Assembly: GCA_024401895.1 (NCBI GenBank) | Contig: JAKSKE010000009.1 | Span: forward strand, 1 to 46,358 | Origin: Bacteroidales bacterium | Lineage (GTDB): Bacteria > Bacteroidota > Bacteroidia > Bacteroidales > UBA932 | Direction of reading: 5' to 3' | Length of the DNA: 46,358 nt | Part shown: one piece after another, positions 17,125-25,330 of the stretch | Position numbering within the stretch: the first letter of the stretch is position 1 | How the letters are laid out: the number at the start of each line of letters is the position of its first letter | Translations under genes and position numbers: made by a program | The notes under the pieces: model-generated | What the model saw: the letters and a program-made list of their open reading frames with translations, nothing else | Told to the model about the DNA's origin: nothing | The model's database searches: none

Positions 17125-17736
17125 ATGCATAAGATTTACCTAGAGAAACGTTGCATAATCATTTGCACCCCGGACAATCAGGCACTGTCCGACCCTAACG
17201 CGGTGGAATTCCACTTGGGAGAGAAGTTCGACCTCAGCACTCTGGCGCAAATGTTCAAGGCTTCAGAATCCCTGTCCCACATATATATTCCCACCGAGAA
17301 TACCGAAAAGACATATCAGCGCCTGTGTGCTGAATTCAAAGAGGTGAATGCCGCGGGAGGGCTGGTCTCCAACCGTCGCGGAGATTTTCTCCTAATAAAC
17401 AGAAGCGGTTTCTGGGACCTTCCCAAAGGGCATCAGGAACCTGGAGAGGACATTACCCTTACGGCTACAAGGGAAGTGAGCGAAGAGACAGGAGTGAGCC
17501 CGCTTTCGCTTGGAGATTTCATTTGCGTTACCGACCACTGCTATTTCCGTGACGGGCTCTGGCATCTCAAGCATACCTGGTGGTACAATATGATGTATGA
17601 GCAGCCTGTTGACCTCGTTCCCCAGAGGGAGGAGGACATTGCCGTTGCGGCCTGGGTTGCCAAATCCAGCCTTCCGGGCTTTTTGAAAGACAGTTTCCCT
17701 TCAATATTGGAAGTGTTCCGCGAAGCCAGAGTATAA
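17125..17736 (+). CDS. NUDIX hydrolase domain protein
   Basis: 203 aa. The complete Nudix box is at residues 102-124: Gly102, then REVSEETGV, matching GX5EX7REUXEEXGU, so a Mg-dependent pyrophosphatase acting on a nucleoside diphosphate derivative is expected. The first 75 residues (IICTPDNQALSDPNAVEFHL and following) are an unassigned N-terminal region seen in Bacteroidota members. The substrate cannot be read. Driven by a consensus promoter; the permease gene follows 19 bases later. Confidence 0.88.
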   Translation: MHKIYLEKRCIIICTPDNQALSDPNAVEFHLGEKFDLSTLAQMFKASESLSHIYIPTENTEKTYQRLCAEFKEVNAAGGLVSNRRGDFLLINRSGFWDLPKGHQEPGEDITLTATREVSEETGVSPLSLGDFICVTDHCYFRDGLWHLKHTWWYNMMYEQPVDLVPQREEDIAVAAWVAKSSLPGFLKDSFPSILEVFREARV

Positions 17737-17755
17737 CAGTAATCCCATTCCAGAA

Positions 17756-18892
17756 ATGAGTGCCGGTGCGTTCATAGCGGGCAAACTCCGATTCAAAGGG
17801 AAAATGGCGGTATGGGCTATTGCCATCTCTTTCTTCATTATAATAATAGCGGTGTCGGTGGCCGAAGGTTTCCGCAGGGAAATTCTGGGCTCTCTGTCCC
17901 AGCTGGCCGGGGACGTGCAGATTTCGGCCACATCCCTGAATCTGCTTCACGAGCAGGACCCCATCTTCAGCGACGAACCGTACGTGCAGGCAATAGATTC
18001 CTTGTACGGAGTTGAAGAGGTTGTGCCGGTAATATACCGCTATGGCATTCTAAAGGGAGAACAGAGCATTCAGGGGGTGCTTTTCAAGGGAGTGGAGAGC
18101 AGCGACACCACCCGCTGGGGAATAACCGTCCCCAGGAGGCTCGCCAGCCTTATGAATCTGAATGTGGGCGACGAACTGCCCGCATATTTCATAGGAGAGA
18201 AACTCAAGGCCAGAAAGTTCAGAGTAACCGGCATTTGCGACGTCCTGGTAGATTCCCCCGACCGTCTGGTGGTCACTGCCGGGCTGCGCGATATGCAGAA
18301 CCTTGCGCGCTGGAAGGAAAATGAGGTGAGCGCGCTGGAGGTGAGGCTGTCGGCCGATGGCCGGAAAAATGTGGATTCCCAGATTCTGGCGTGGGAAATA
18401 GCAAACATATCGGGAATGATGTCCCTCTCCTTGCGAGAAAGATATTCGGCGCTGTTCGACTGGCTGGGGATAGTGGACGGGAACGTTCTGGCGATACTGG
18501 TGCTTATGATTATTGTTGCGGCGTTCAATATGATGTCGGGGCTGCTTATTCTGCTGTTCCGCAGCATCTCTACCATAGGTGTGCTCAAGTCGCTGGGAAT
18601 GAGTGGAAAACAGCTGAACGCGCTGTTCCTCAGGTTGGGCGCAAGAGCCGTTGCAACCGGAATGCTGGCGGGCAATGCGGCCGCCCTGCTATTGTGTTTT
18701 GTGCAGGACAGGACCCATCTGCTCAAGCTTGACCCTGCCAACTATTTTGTGTCGTTTGTGCCTATGGGGGTGGATTTGCCTTCAATTCTGGTGGCCGACG
18801 TGCTGGCATTCGCCGCCATTTTGCTGTTCCTGCTCATCCCTCTTAAGTTCATTTCAAGGGTAGATCCCGCGCAAACGGTCAGAAGCCTTTAG
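17756..18892 (+). CDS. LolC/LolE/FtsX-type ABC transporter permease
   Basis: 378 aa inner-membrane protein with the MacB/LolE layout: one N-terminal helix (about 17-39, MAVWAIAISFFIIIIAVSVAEGF), a large periplasmic domain (about 40-235), then three helices (NVLAILVLMIIVAAFNMMSG, AVATGMLAGNAAALLLCFV and ILVADVLAFAAILLFLLIPL). The coupling segment FRSISTIGVLKSLGMSGKQL is conserved in FtsX-like permeases. A role in lipoprotein release to the outer membrane is likely but not proven; the ATPase is not next door. Confidence 0.83.
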   Translation: MSAGAFIAGKLRFKGKMAVWAIAISFFIIIIAVSVAEGFRREILGSLSQLAGDVQISATSLNLLHEQDPIFSDEPYVQAIDSLYGVEEVVPVIYRYGILKGEQSIQGVLFKGVESSDTTRWGITVPRRLASLMNLNVGDELPAYFIGEKLKARKFRVTGICDVLVDSPDRLVVTAGLRDMQNLARWKENEVSALEVRLSADGRKNVDSQILAWEIANISGMMSLSLRERYSALFDWLGIVDGNVLAILVLMIIVAAFNMMSGLLILLFRSISTIGVLKSLGMSGKQLNALFLRLGARAVATGMLAGNAAALLLCFVQDRTHLLKLDPANYFVSFVPMGVDLPSILVADVLAFAAILLFLLIPLKFISRVDPAQTVRSL

Positions 18893-18898
18893 ATTTTT

Positions 18899-19879
18899 CT
18901 ATTCGGGAATCGTCTTGTATGCACTGTAGGTCGAGAGAACGGCATCTACATAGCTTGCGGTTTGCGAGTATTCGTTGCTCTTCCTTACATTGTCCCATAC
19001 ATTGGGGTCGAGACCTGCAGAGATGGCGCCCTCACGGGCCCTGGTCAGATTCCCCAGGCCCGAATTGTATGCTGCGAGTGTGAATTTCAACAGGTTGTCA
19101 CACTTGTCGTCGCAGAGTTTACCATAGACTTCCCGCAAGTACATTGCTCCTCCCATAATATTGCTCTCGGGGTCCAGAAAGTCGGTAACGCCCATAGCCG
19201 CAGCCGTGGCCGGAGTCATTTGGGAGAGACCCGCCGCCCCGTAGGGGGAGACCGCTTCAATGTGAAAGCGGGATTCGTGGAAAAGCAATGCGGCAAGCAG
19301 CCTCCAGTCGAAACCGCTCTGCCTGCCCGCCTTCTTCAAGAGGGTGTCGTAGGGGCAAATGAAGTCTCTGTTTGCGAAAGATTTTCCTGCGGTTGCGGGA
19401 TTGAACGGGTTCAGGTACATATTTCTCTTTTGTTCCCGGCCCGGGAACAGATTATAGCTGAGTATCCAACTTTCCAGAAGAATGGATTCGGCCGTGTCGT
19501 TCATTCCGGTGAAGCACAGGAACAGGCTGTCAACAGGGGAGGAACAGTGCAGGCTGTCGGCCTTTAATGAGGTTTCGAGAGGGGTGCAAACTATGTCTGC
19601 CTTGCCTCTGAGCAGGCAGTTCCGCAGGTCGTCGCTCTTTTTGGCAAGCCGTATTTCCACCGTTTTGCTCCGGCTTGCCGCATAGTCCTTCATAAGGTCA
19701 TAGCAGTAACCGGTATAGAGCCGGTCGCTCGTATTTTGTATTTCTGAAATGTCCAGAATGCATACCAAGTGGTCGCCGCTCGTGTGAGAGGGCTGCCGGC
19801 CGCTGCAGGAAACACCGGTCGAAAGAGCCAGCGCCAGCACAGCAGCGGCCGCAAGTGGTTTCATAGCTTCCTTTATCAT
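18899..19879 (-). CDS. MltF-like membrane-bound lytic transglycosylase
   Basis: Peptidoglycan-cleaving enzyme, 326 aa (321 aa if the ATG at 19864 is used; that ATG has AAAGGAAG four bases ahead, an unusually good ribosome site for this group). A lipoprotein-like signal ends in STGVSC. A reduced binding-protein-like domain covers about 35-150 (GYCYDLMKDYAAS, then LLRGKADIVCTPLETSL). A C-terminal SLT domain follows with catalytic Glu202 in LLFHESRFH, SPYGAAGLSQMTPATAAAMGV and AAYNSGLGNLTRA. It starts directly after the porin stop, so it is in the same operon. Confidence 0.88.
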   Translation of the reverse strand: MIKEAMKPLAAAAVLALALSTGVSCSGRQPSHTSGDHLVCILDISEIQNTSDRLYTGYCYDLMKDYAASRSKTVEIRLAKKSDDLRNCLLRGKADIVCTPLETSLKADSLHCSSPVDSLFLCFTGMNDTAESILLESWILSYNLFPGREQKRNMYLNPFNPATAGKSFANRDFICPYDTLLKKAGRQSGFDWRLLAALLFHESRFHIEAVSPYGAAGLSQMTPATAAAMGVTDFLDPESNIMGGAMYLREVYGKLCDDKCDNLLKFTLAAYNSGLGNLTRAREGAISAGLDPNVWDNVRKSNEYSQTASYVDAVLSTYSAYKTIPE

Positions 19880-22192
19880 TTATTTGCTGCTGCTTATGGC
19901 CTCAACCTTCTTGTTGGGGGTAGGCTGCATATAGAACGGCCAGTAGATACCAATCTTAAAGGACCTTGGAGTATGGATGTAACGGTGGGCACTGAAATAA
20001 TCCTTGCCGTATTTGAGGGGCCATCCCTGACCCAGATTCTCTATCTTCACAAACAGACAGGCCCGTTTCCACTGTGCATTTATGAATACGTCGAAGAACG
20101 GCCCGTTGGTGTAAAGCTCCTCTCTCTGGTTGTAGAAGACACCGGCTACGGGATTCCAGCCGGGGGAATTCCATTTAGTGTTGTAGAATGCATTGACCCC
20201 GAACTGCATCGTGAGTACCGGATGGGTCTTTGTGGCCATATCGCGGGCGACTACGAACTGCACGAAGTATTTGAGATTGAGCGACAGTAGCGGCAGCGGC
20301 AGCACCTCCTGGTTCGAGGAGGTCTGGAACAGTACCCTGTTGTCCAGATGCAGGGGCCCCAGAATGAATTCTTTCTTAAGGCTGGCGCTGAGCACGTTCA
20401 CGGCAGGTGCAAACTGCTGCGGAGTGCAGGATGCGTCGTAATAGACCGAGTTTGCAAGCAGGCCATAGTTCACCTCTGCCAACAGATGCCAGTGAGGAAT
20501 GTCCAGCACTCCCGAGAACTTTGTGAAAGAAGTTTTGCCGAACGTATTCTCCCATTTCAGACTGTTGGAATAGAAGTGCTGTTGGAAGAAGTCGGGAGAC
20601 TTGAGATTGGTGCTTACGCCTACCTTCAACGAAAGCGGGCTCTCCTTGGCTCTGCGGAAAGGATACATATTGAAATCCAATGTTCCGTTCAGGTCGAAAT
20701 CGCCTATCCTGGCCCCGGCTATGTTATAGTGCGCCTTGGCGTTCCATTTGAAATACTTTTTCACCTGTCCCTGCACTCCGGCATAAAGGAATACGGTATT
20801 TTCGGTGCTTCTGCGAATAGAGTCGGGGATAGCCTTTCCGTAGGAATAGTTCATCAGGCGGTCACCCAGACCTACGTCCAGTTTGGAAACGATTCCGTCG
20901 CTCGACCAGGGCTGTAACCTCAGAAAGACTTTATTGTCCAGCTTCTGTGCGCGCAGGGAATCGCTTGCTCCGTCGGTGTATTTGCGGGTATAGGTGCTGT
21001 ACTCCAGACTGTGGCCTATGAATGCCGAAGTTATGTCCTTGTCCATTTCGGGAATGACATAAGTGGAGTCTTTCTTGTGACGTATCTTGTGAATGAAGTC
21101 GAACGGGATGCGCAGCTGCTGGTTCAGGAAGAAGGTGTGCTTCCTAAGGGAGGATTTGGCCGACGAATTGTTTATTAGAATCTCCTTCACCTCCATAGTT
21201 GTGTCTCTCACCTGATACAGTTCCTTTATACCCCAGTTTTCGCCTTCATCGACGGTATTGAGGATGTATCCCGTATGCATCATATACTTCTTGCCCAGGT
21301 AATTGAGGGTAACATACAGATTCCTGTTCACGTTGTTCTGGTTCAAGAGCATACCCTTGGCTCCGTATTTGTCGAAATTGATTGTGAAATTAAGTTCGGG
21401 AAGGAAGTTCTGGGTGGTGAGAATATGGAAATTGTTGGACTCCTTCTCGGCTCCGGCGAACAGGGTGCCGTAATATGCCAGTTCGGTGTACGGGGTCTTT
21501 GTGTTGTACTGCTTGAGGGTGGACGGACACACTGCCCAGCTCTCGTATGCCCGGTAGAATTCCACGCCCTCGTCGGCTATGTCCCGCTTGAAATAATTGT
21601 ATGTCTGAACCGGAGACCCCGCCGTTCCAAGCCAGGTGGCGTTGACGTCGCGCTTTAGATAAGGGTAATCGTTGAAGGAATTGTTGTATGAAGTGTCGGG
21701 GAATGAGACGTTCAGATTATGGAAATCCTGGTCCACGGTCCAATGTATAATACGCTTGAACTGCATTGAATCGGTCAGGGCGAAGGTAGAAAGAACGCGG
21801 GGAGTGGCTTTTATGATAGAGTCCCGCAGGGCCTTCCGGTCTTCTTTCGCGGCAAGGATACTGTCCCGGTAGGCTTTGTCGGCACGGTCGATGGAGTCCT
21901 TTCGCATCTTTTCAAGCTGCTCCGGGGTGAGCAGGCTGTCCACGACAGAGGTGTCGGTAAAACTGAAATCCCTCAGCGCCCCGGCTTTCTGCAGGATGCT
22001 GTCGGAAAGTTCCTCCCGTTCGAAATTTCCCCTTCGGTTGAGTTTATAGGCGTCGGCCGGATAGATTACAGTGTCGGCCGATGCGCTTGGAAAGCCGCTG
22101 GAGACCGGACTTCCCTGCATAGGATAGAACGACAACACCGCGGTTGCCACCACTACGCAAAGGGGGAAAAGTATCCGTGAAGCAGACTTCAT
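19880..22192 (-). CDS. Porin_10-family putative outer-membrane porin
   Basis: 770 aa. A signal-like N-terminus (SRILFPLCVVVATAVLSF) is followed by a charged periplasmic helical stretch (about 75-130, with repeated KxxxDSI units such as KMRKDSIDRADKAYRDSI). A long beta-barrel-like region follows with many alternating aromatic/polar strands and closes with FKIGIYWPFYMQPTPNKK. The length and the AYYGTLFAGAEKESNNFHILTTQ block fit the Bacteroidota putative porin family (Porin_10). Transcribed from the palindromic promoter at 22200-22245; the -7 box ends 7 bases before the ATG. Confidence 0.8.
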   Translation of the reverse strand: MKSASRILFPLCVVVATAVLSFYPMQGSPVSSGFPSASADTVIYPADAYKLNRRGNFEREELSDSILQKAGALRDFSFTDTSVVDSLLTPEQLEKMRKDSIDRADKAYRDSILAAKEDRKALRDSIIKATPRVLSTFALTDSMQFKRIIHWTVDQDFHNLNVSFPDTSYNNSFNDYPYLKRDVNATWLGTAGSPVQTYNYFKRDIADEGVEFYRAYESWAVCPSTLKQYNTKTPYTELAYYGTLFAGAEKESNNFHILTTQNFLPELNFTINFDKYGAKGMLLNQNNVNRNLYVTLNYLGKKYMMHTGYILNTVDEGENWGIKELYQVRDTTMEVKEILINNSSAKSSLRKHTFFLNQQLRIPFDFIHKIRHKKDSTYVIPEMDKDITSAFIGHSLEYSTYTRKYTDGASDSLRAQKLDNKVFLRLQPWSSDGIVSKLDVGLGDRLMNYSYGKAIPDSIRRSTENTVFLYAGVQGQVKKYFKWNAKAHYNIAGARIGDFDLNGTLDFNMYPFRRAKESPLSLKVGVSTNLKSPDFFQQHFYSNSLKWENTFGKTSFTKFSGVLDIPHWHLLAEVNYGLLANSVYYDASCTPQQFAPAVNVLSASLKKEFILGPLHLDNRVLFQTSSNQEVLPLPLLSLNLKYFVQFVVARDMATKTHPVLTMQFGVNAFYNTKWNSPGWNPVAGVFYNQREELYTNGPFFDVFINAQWKRACLFVKIENLGQGWPLKYGKDYFSAHRYIHTPRSFKIGIYWPFYMQPTPNKKVEAISSSK

Positions 22193-22199
22193 AGGGAGG

Positions 22200-22245
22200 C
22201 AAATTTACTCACTTTTTGGCAATCCCCAAAAAGTGAGTAAATTTG
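22200..22245. promoter_or_regulatory. perfectly palindromic divergent promoter
   Basis: A perfect 20-bp inverted repeat (22200-22219 with 22226-22245) around a six-base centre. Rightward: TTTG at 22215-22218, 19 bases, TAAATTTG at 22238-22245. Leftward by symmetry: TTTG at 22230-22227, 19 bases, TAAATTTG at 22207-22200. Both promoters match the Bacteroidota consensus fully and overlap, so polymerase can sit on only one at a time. They serve the porin operon (left) and the AmgK/RapZ-MurU operon (right). Confidence 0.8.
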
Positions 22246-22267
22246 CTTGATAAACGAAGTCAAAAGT

Positions 22268-23683
22268 ATGGAAGAACTTATTGCTCTATTTGAAAATTTC
22301 ACCGGAAAGAAAGTTGAATTGACACAGGAACTTACATCGTCTGGCAGCAACCGGAGGTACTATCGTCTGAAATCGGGAAGTACTTCCATAATAGGCGTAA
22401 AGGGAACCAGCAGGGAAGAGAACCACGCGTTCATTACCATTGCACGGCATTTCCACTCGCAGGGGCTCAACGTGCCCGAGCTTTATGCCGTGAGCGAAGA
22501 CGAAATGACCTATATACAGGAAGACTTGGGTGAAAGCCAGCTCTATCAGATGGTAAGCAAAGGCCGTGAAACGGGCGACTACAACGAAAGTGAGATTGAG
22601 TTGCTGTGCAAGGCTGTGTCGAAGCTTCCGGAAATCCAGTTCAAGGGAGCTGAAGGCCTGGACTTCGGCGTTTGCTATCCCGACTCCGAGTTCAACGAGC
22701 GTATGGTTAACTTCGACCTCAATTACTTCAAATACTGTTTCCTCAAGGCCACCGGCCTGGAATTCAACGAGGTAAGGCTTCAGGACGATTTCGACCGGCT
22801 GAAGGAAGACCTTCTGAAGGAGCAGAACAATACCTTTATGTACAGGGACTTCCAGGCACGCAACGTAATGGTGCGGGACAGGGAACCATACTACATTGAC
22901 TTTCAGGGAGGACGCCGCGGTCCCATCTATTACGACGTGGCCTCTTTCATATGGCAGGCACGCTCCCGTTTTTCTGAGGATCTGAAGGAAACACTCATAC
23001 AGGCATATCTGGATTCCCTGCGCGAATTCACCGAAGTCAATGAAGTCGAATTCCGGGAGAAACTGCGCATATTTGTCCTGTTCCGTACTCTCCAGGTGCT
23101 GGGAGCCTACGGTTTCCGCGGTTATTTCGAGAAAAAGCCTCATTTCCTGGGAAGCGTTCCTTTTGCGCTTACCAGCCTGCGCAAGCTCATATCCAAGCCC
23201 TTCGAAAAGTATCCCTATCTTAACGAGGTGCTGAGTTCCCTTACAAAACTGCATCACCTTTACGACGTTGCCGACGACAAACGGCTCGAGGTGCGCATAT
23301 ACAGCTTTGCCTACAAGAGAGGCGTTCCTCTGGACAATACAGGCAACGGAGGCGGATATGTCTTCGACTGCCGTGCAATCAACAACCCCGGAAAATACGA
23401 ACATTTCCGCCAGTTTACTGGTCTGGACAAGGAAGTGAAAGACTTTCTTGAAGACGACGGAGGAGTTCTCAAGTTCCTCGAAAATGTATATTCGCTGGTA
23501 GATTCCCACGTACAGCGGTTCCAGGAGCGGAAGTTCACTCATCTGCAGGTATGCTTCGGCTGTACCGGAGGTCAGCACCGCTCGGTTTACTGCGCCGAAC
23601 ATCTGGCCGAACACCTGTCCCATAAATTTGACGTAAAGGTTGCCCTTACCCACAGGGAACTGCACATAGAAAAACAGTTGTAA
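22268..23683 (+). CDS. AmgK-like sugar kinase fused to a RapZ C-terminal domain
   Basis: 471 aa from ATG 22268 (an upstream in-frame TTG at 22247 is less likely). N-terminal aminoglycoside-phosphotransferase fold, about 1-315: SSGSNRRYYRL nucleotide loop, YIQEDLGE hinge, catalytic YRDFQARNVMV, then PYYIDFQGGRRGPIYYDVASF. These match AmgK, which phosphorylates MurNAc and GlcNAc at C1. About 340-471 matches the RapZ C-terminal domain: YSFAYKRGVPLD, GYVFDCRAINNPG, CFGCTGGQHRSVY. In E. coli that domain binds glucosamine-6-phosphate and a small RNA. The next gene starts at the base after the stop and is MurU-like, which supports a cell-wall sugar role. The fusion's exact function is inferred. Confidence 0.82.
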   Translation: MEELIALFENFTGKKVELTQELTSSGSNRRYYRLKSGSTSIIGVKGTSREENHAFITIARHFHSQGLNVPELYAVSEDEMTYIQEDLGESQLYQMVSKGRETGDYNESEIELLCKAVSKLPEIQFKGAEGLDFGVCYPDSEFNERMVNFDLNYFKYCFLKATGLEFNEVRLQDDFDRLKEDLLKEQNNTFMYRDFQARNVMVRDREPYYIDFQGGRRGPIYYDVASFIWQARSRFSEDLKETLIQAYLDSLREFTEVNEVEFREKLRIFVLFRTLQVLGAYGFRGYFEKKPHFLGSVPFALTSLRKLISKPFEKYPYLNEVLSSLTKLHHLYDVADDKRLEVRIYSFAYKRGVPLDNTGNGGGYVFDCRAINNPGKYEHFRQFTGLDKEVKDFLEDDGGVLKFLENVYSLVDSHVQRFQERKFTHLQVCFGCTGGQHRSVYCAEHLAEHLSHKFDVKVALTHRELHIEKQL

Positions 23684-24418
23684 ATGAAAGCAATGATCTT
23701 TGCCGCAGGTTTGGGTACCCGCCTGCGACCGCTCACCGACGACCGTCCGAAAGCTTTGGTCGAGGTTGAGGGTAAAACCCTTCTGCAGCATACCATAAAC
23801 AACCTGCAGGGATTCGGGTTCAACGACTTTGTCATAAATGTCCACCATTTCGCCGGCAAAATAGAGGAATTCCTGGAAGCCAGCGGCAATCTGGGGGCAA
23901 ACATAGCGCTTTCAAAAGAGGAAGGTGAACTGCTGGACACCGGCGGAGGAATCAAATTCGCCCGTCCTCTGCTGGAGGGAGGCGGCCGTTTCCTCATTCA
24001 TAACGTAGATATTCTCTCCAATCTGGACATTCCCGCAATGTGCGAATCCTGCCCTGCAGACGCACTGTCCTTCCTTCTGGTAAGCGAACGCAATACCACC
24101 AGGTATTTTCTGTTCGACGACGATGCCCGCCTGTGCGGATGGACAAACCTTACCACCGGTGAGGTGAAGAGCCCTTTCGGGAAAATCAATCCCAATAAAT
24201 TCAACCGCTTCGCCTTTGCCGGAGTGCATTGCGTTTCTGACCGCATATTCGCGCAGATGGAAACCTGGCCGGCAAAATTCTCAATTGTAGATTTCTATCT
24301 TCAGGCGGCAAAAGAAAATCCCATCTACGCTTACGTGCAGACGGGACTTGAACTTATCGATGTGGGCAAGATCGAAACTCTGGGGCTTGCCGCCGATTTT
24401 GTGAGAAGAAGACGTTAG
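23684..24418 (+). CDS. MurU-like sugar-1-phosphate nucleotidyltransferase
   Basis: 244 aa. Nucleotide-binding signature at the N-terminus (MIFAAGLGTRLRPLTDDRPKAL), then LLDTGGGIKFARPLL and HNVDILSNLDI (metal Asp), and a late ELIDVGKIETL. Closest in my reading to MurU, the uridylyltransferase that makes UDP-MurNAc from MurNAc-1-phosphate, although a related substrate such as GlcNAc-1-phosphate is possible. It starts at the base after the AmgK/RapZ stop, so the two act as a pair. Its last four bases overlap the convergent CPBP gene. Confidence 0.82.
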   Translation: MKAMIFAAGLGTRLRPLTDDRPKALVEVEGKTLLQHTINNLQGFGFNDFVINVHHFAGKIEEFLEASGNLGANIALSKEEGELLDTGGGIKFARPLLEGGGRFLIHNVDILSNLDIPAMCESCPADALSFLLVSERNTTRYFLFDDDARLCGWTNLTTGEVKSPFGKINPNKFNRFAFAGVHCVSDRIFAQMETWPAKFSIVDFYLQAAKENPIYAYVQTGLELIDVGKIETLGLAADFVRRRR

Positions 24419-25329
24419 TCGAACAGGGCCGGAACCTCTTCGAAACTGCCGGCCTTTTCTTTAGGCTGTATTCTGCGGAATTGCAGTGCGCACAGTGTCA
24501 CAAGCAATGCGCAGGCGACGAACACAATGGCGAATGTCTGCTTGTCCAGCACTTCAGACCAGCTTTCCATATTCTTAAGAGCCGGAACGTTGGACAGCAC
24601 GAGAGCCGTAAAGTTGTTTACTGCGTGCAACAGCATTGTAAGGTAGAGCGACCCTGTCTTCCAGTAAAGATAACCGAAAAGGCAACCCAGCATAAATGCG
24701 GCTATGGCCTGCCAGGGGTTGGCGTGAATGACTGCAAAGAAGACGGCCGAAATTATTATGGCCCATACCGGGCGAATGCTCTTGCCTGTCTTGCTCTTAT
24801 ATTTGAGGAGCCCGCGAAGTACCATTCCGCGACAGAGCCATTCTTCGAAGAAAGGGGCGAATATGGCCACGCAAATAAGGTTCATTACGAAATTGCCCTG
24901 TGTAAGGCTCTCCATAGCGGCCTTGAGACTCTCCGGCATTGGAGGCAGAAGGGTAATGAAGAAGTCGGACAGGAAATTGAGCGCAAGGGTAGCGACAATT
25001 GCCAGAACTGCACAGAGCGCGCCTCCTATGGGAGCGAAATTACTGTTGTTGAGCCTGTATCCCTTTTCGAAGGACTCTCTGTTTCTGGACCGGAGCGATG
25101 CGTAAATCATTGCCGGAATAAACATAAGAGGGTATGACACAAGCATAACTGCATCCATTCCCGAAAAGCCGGTGCCTTTGAGCAGGAGTGCCGGAATCAG
25201 CGCTACGACATTGCCGGCCAGCACACCTACCAGAAGCCAGATGCACAATACGACAATGTCTGAAATTCCCGGTACGAAATGATTGAAATTGGCTAAAATG
25301 CCAAAATTTCCTTTGCGGGTCTTTCTCAT
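24415..25329 (-). CDS. CPBP-family intramembrane glutamic protease
   Basis: 304 aa with about seven hydrophobic segments. Catalytic motifs of the CAAX/Abi family are present: EEWLCR (Glu162, Glu163, Arg167), FFAVIHANPWQ (His202) and TMLLHAVNN (His235). Family members cleave prenylated or other membrane substrates, or protect against self-made bacteriocins; the role here is not readable. It starts one base after the nucleotidyltransferase stop, so it is in that operon, and ends convergent to murU with a 4-base overlap. Confidence 0.88.
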   Translation of the reverse strand: MRKTRKGNFGILANFNHFVPGISDIVVLCIWLLVGVLAGNVVALIPALLLKGTGFSGMDAVMLVSYPLMFIPAMIYASLRSRNRESFEKGYRLNNSNFAPIGGALCAVLAIVATLALNFLSDFFITLLPPMPESLKAAMESLTQGNFVMNLICVAIFAPFFEEWLCRGMVLRGLLKYKSKTGKSIRPVWAIIISAVFFAVIHANPWQAIAAFMLGCLFGYLYWKTGSLYLTMLLHAVNNFTALVLSNVPALKNMESWSEVLDKQTFAIVFVACALLVTLCALQFRRIQPKEKAGSFEEVPALFD

Positions 25330-25330
25330 A

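Noticed and set aside
22200-22245. The inverted repeat as an intrinsic terminator
   Set aside because: It lies between two divergent genes, upstream of both predicted start sites, and has no T-run on either side.
22286-23848. 520-residue open frame on the minus strand opposite the AmgK/RapZ gene
   Set aside because: The sense strand has two clear conserved domains and its own promoter. The antisense frame has no recognisable motif, crosses a gene boundary, and is explained by codon bias leaving the opposite frame open.
24415-25329. CPBP protease as an Abi-type phage defence gene
   Set aside because: No phage, bacteriocin or other defence gene is nearby; it is in an operon with a sugar nucleotidyltransferase, so an ordinary membrane-protease role is more likely.
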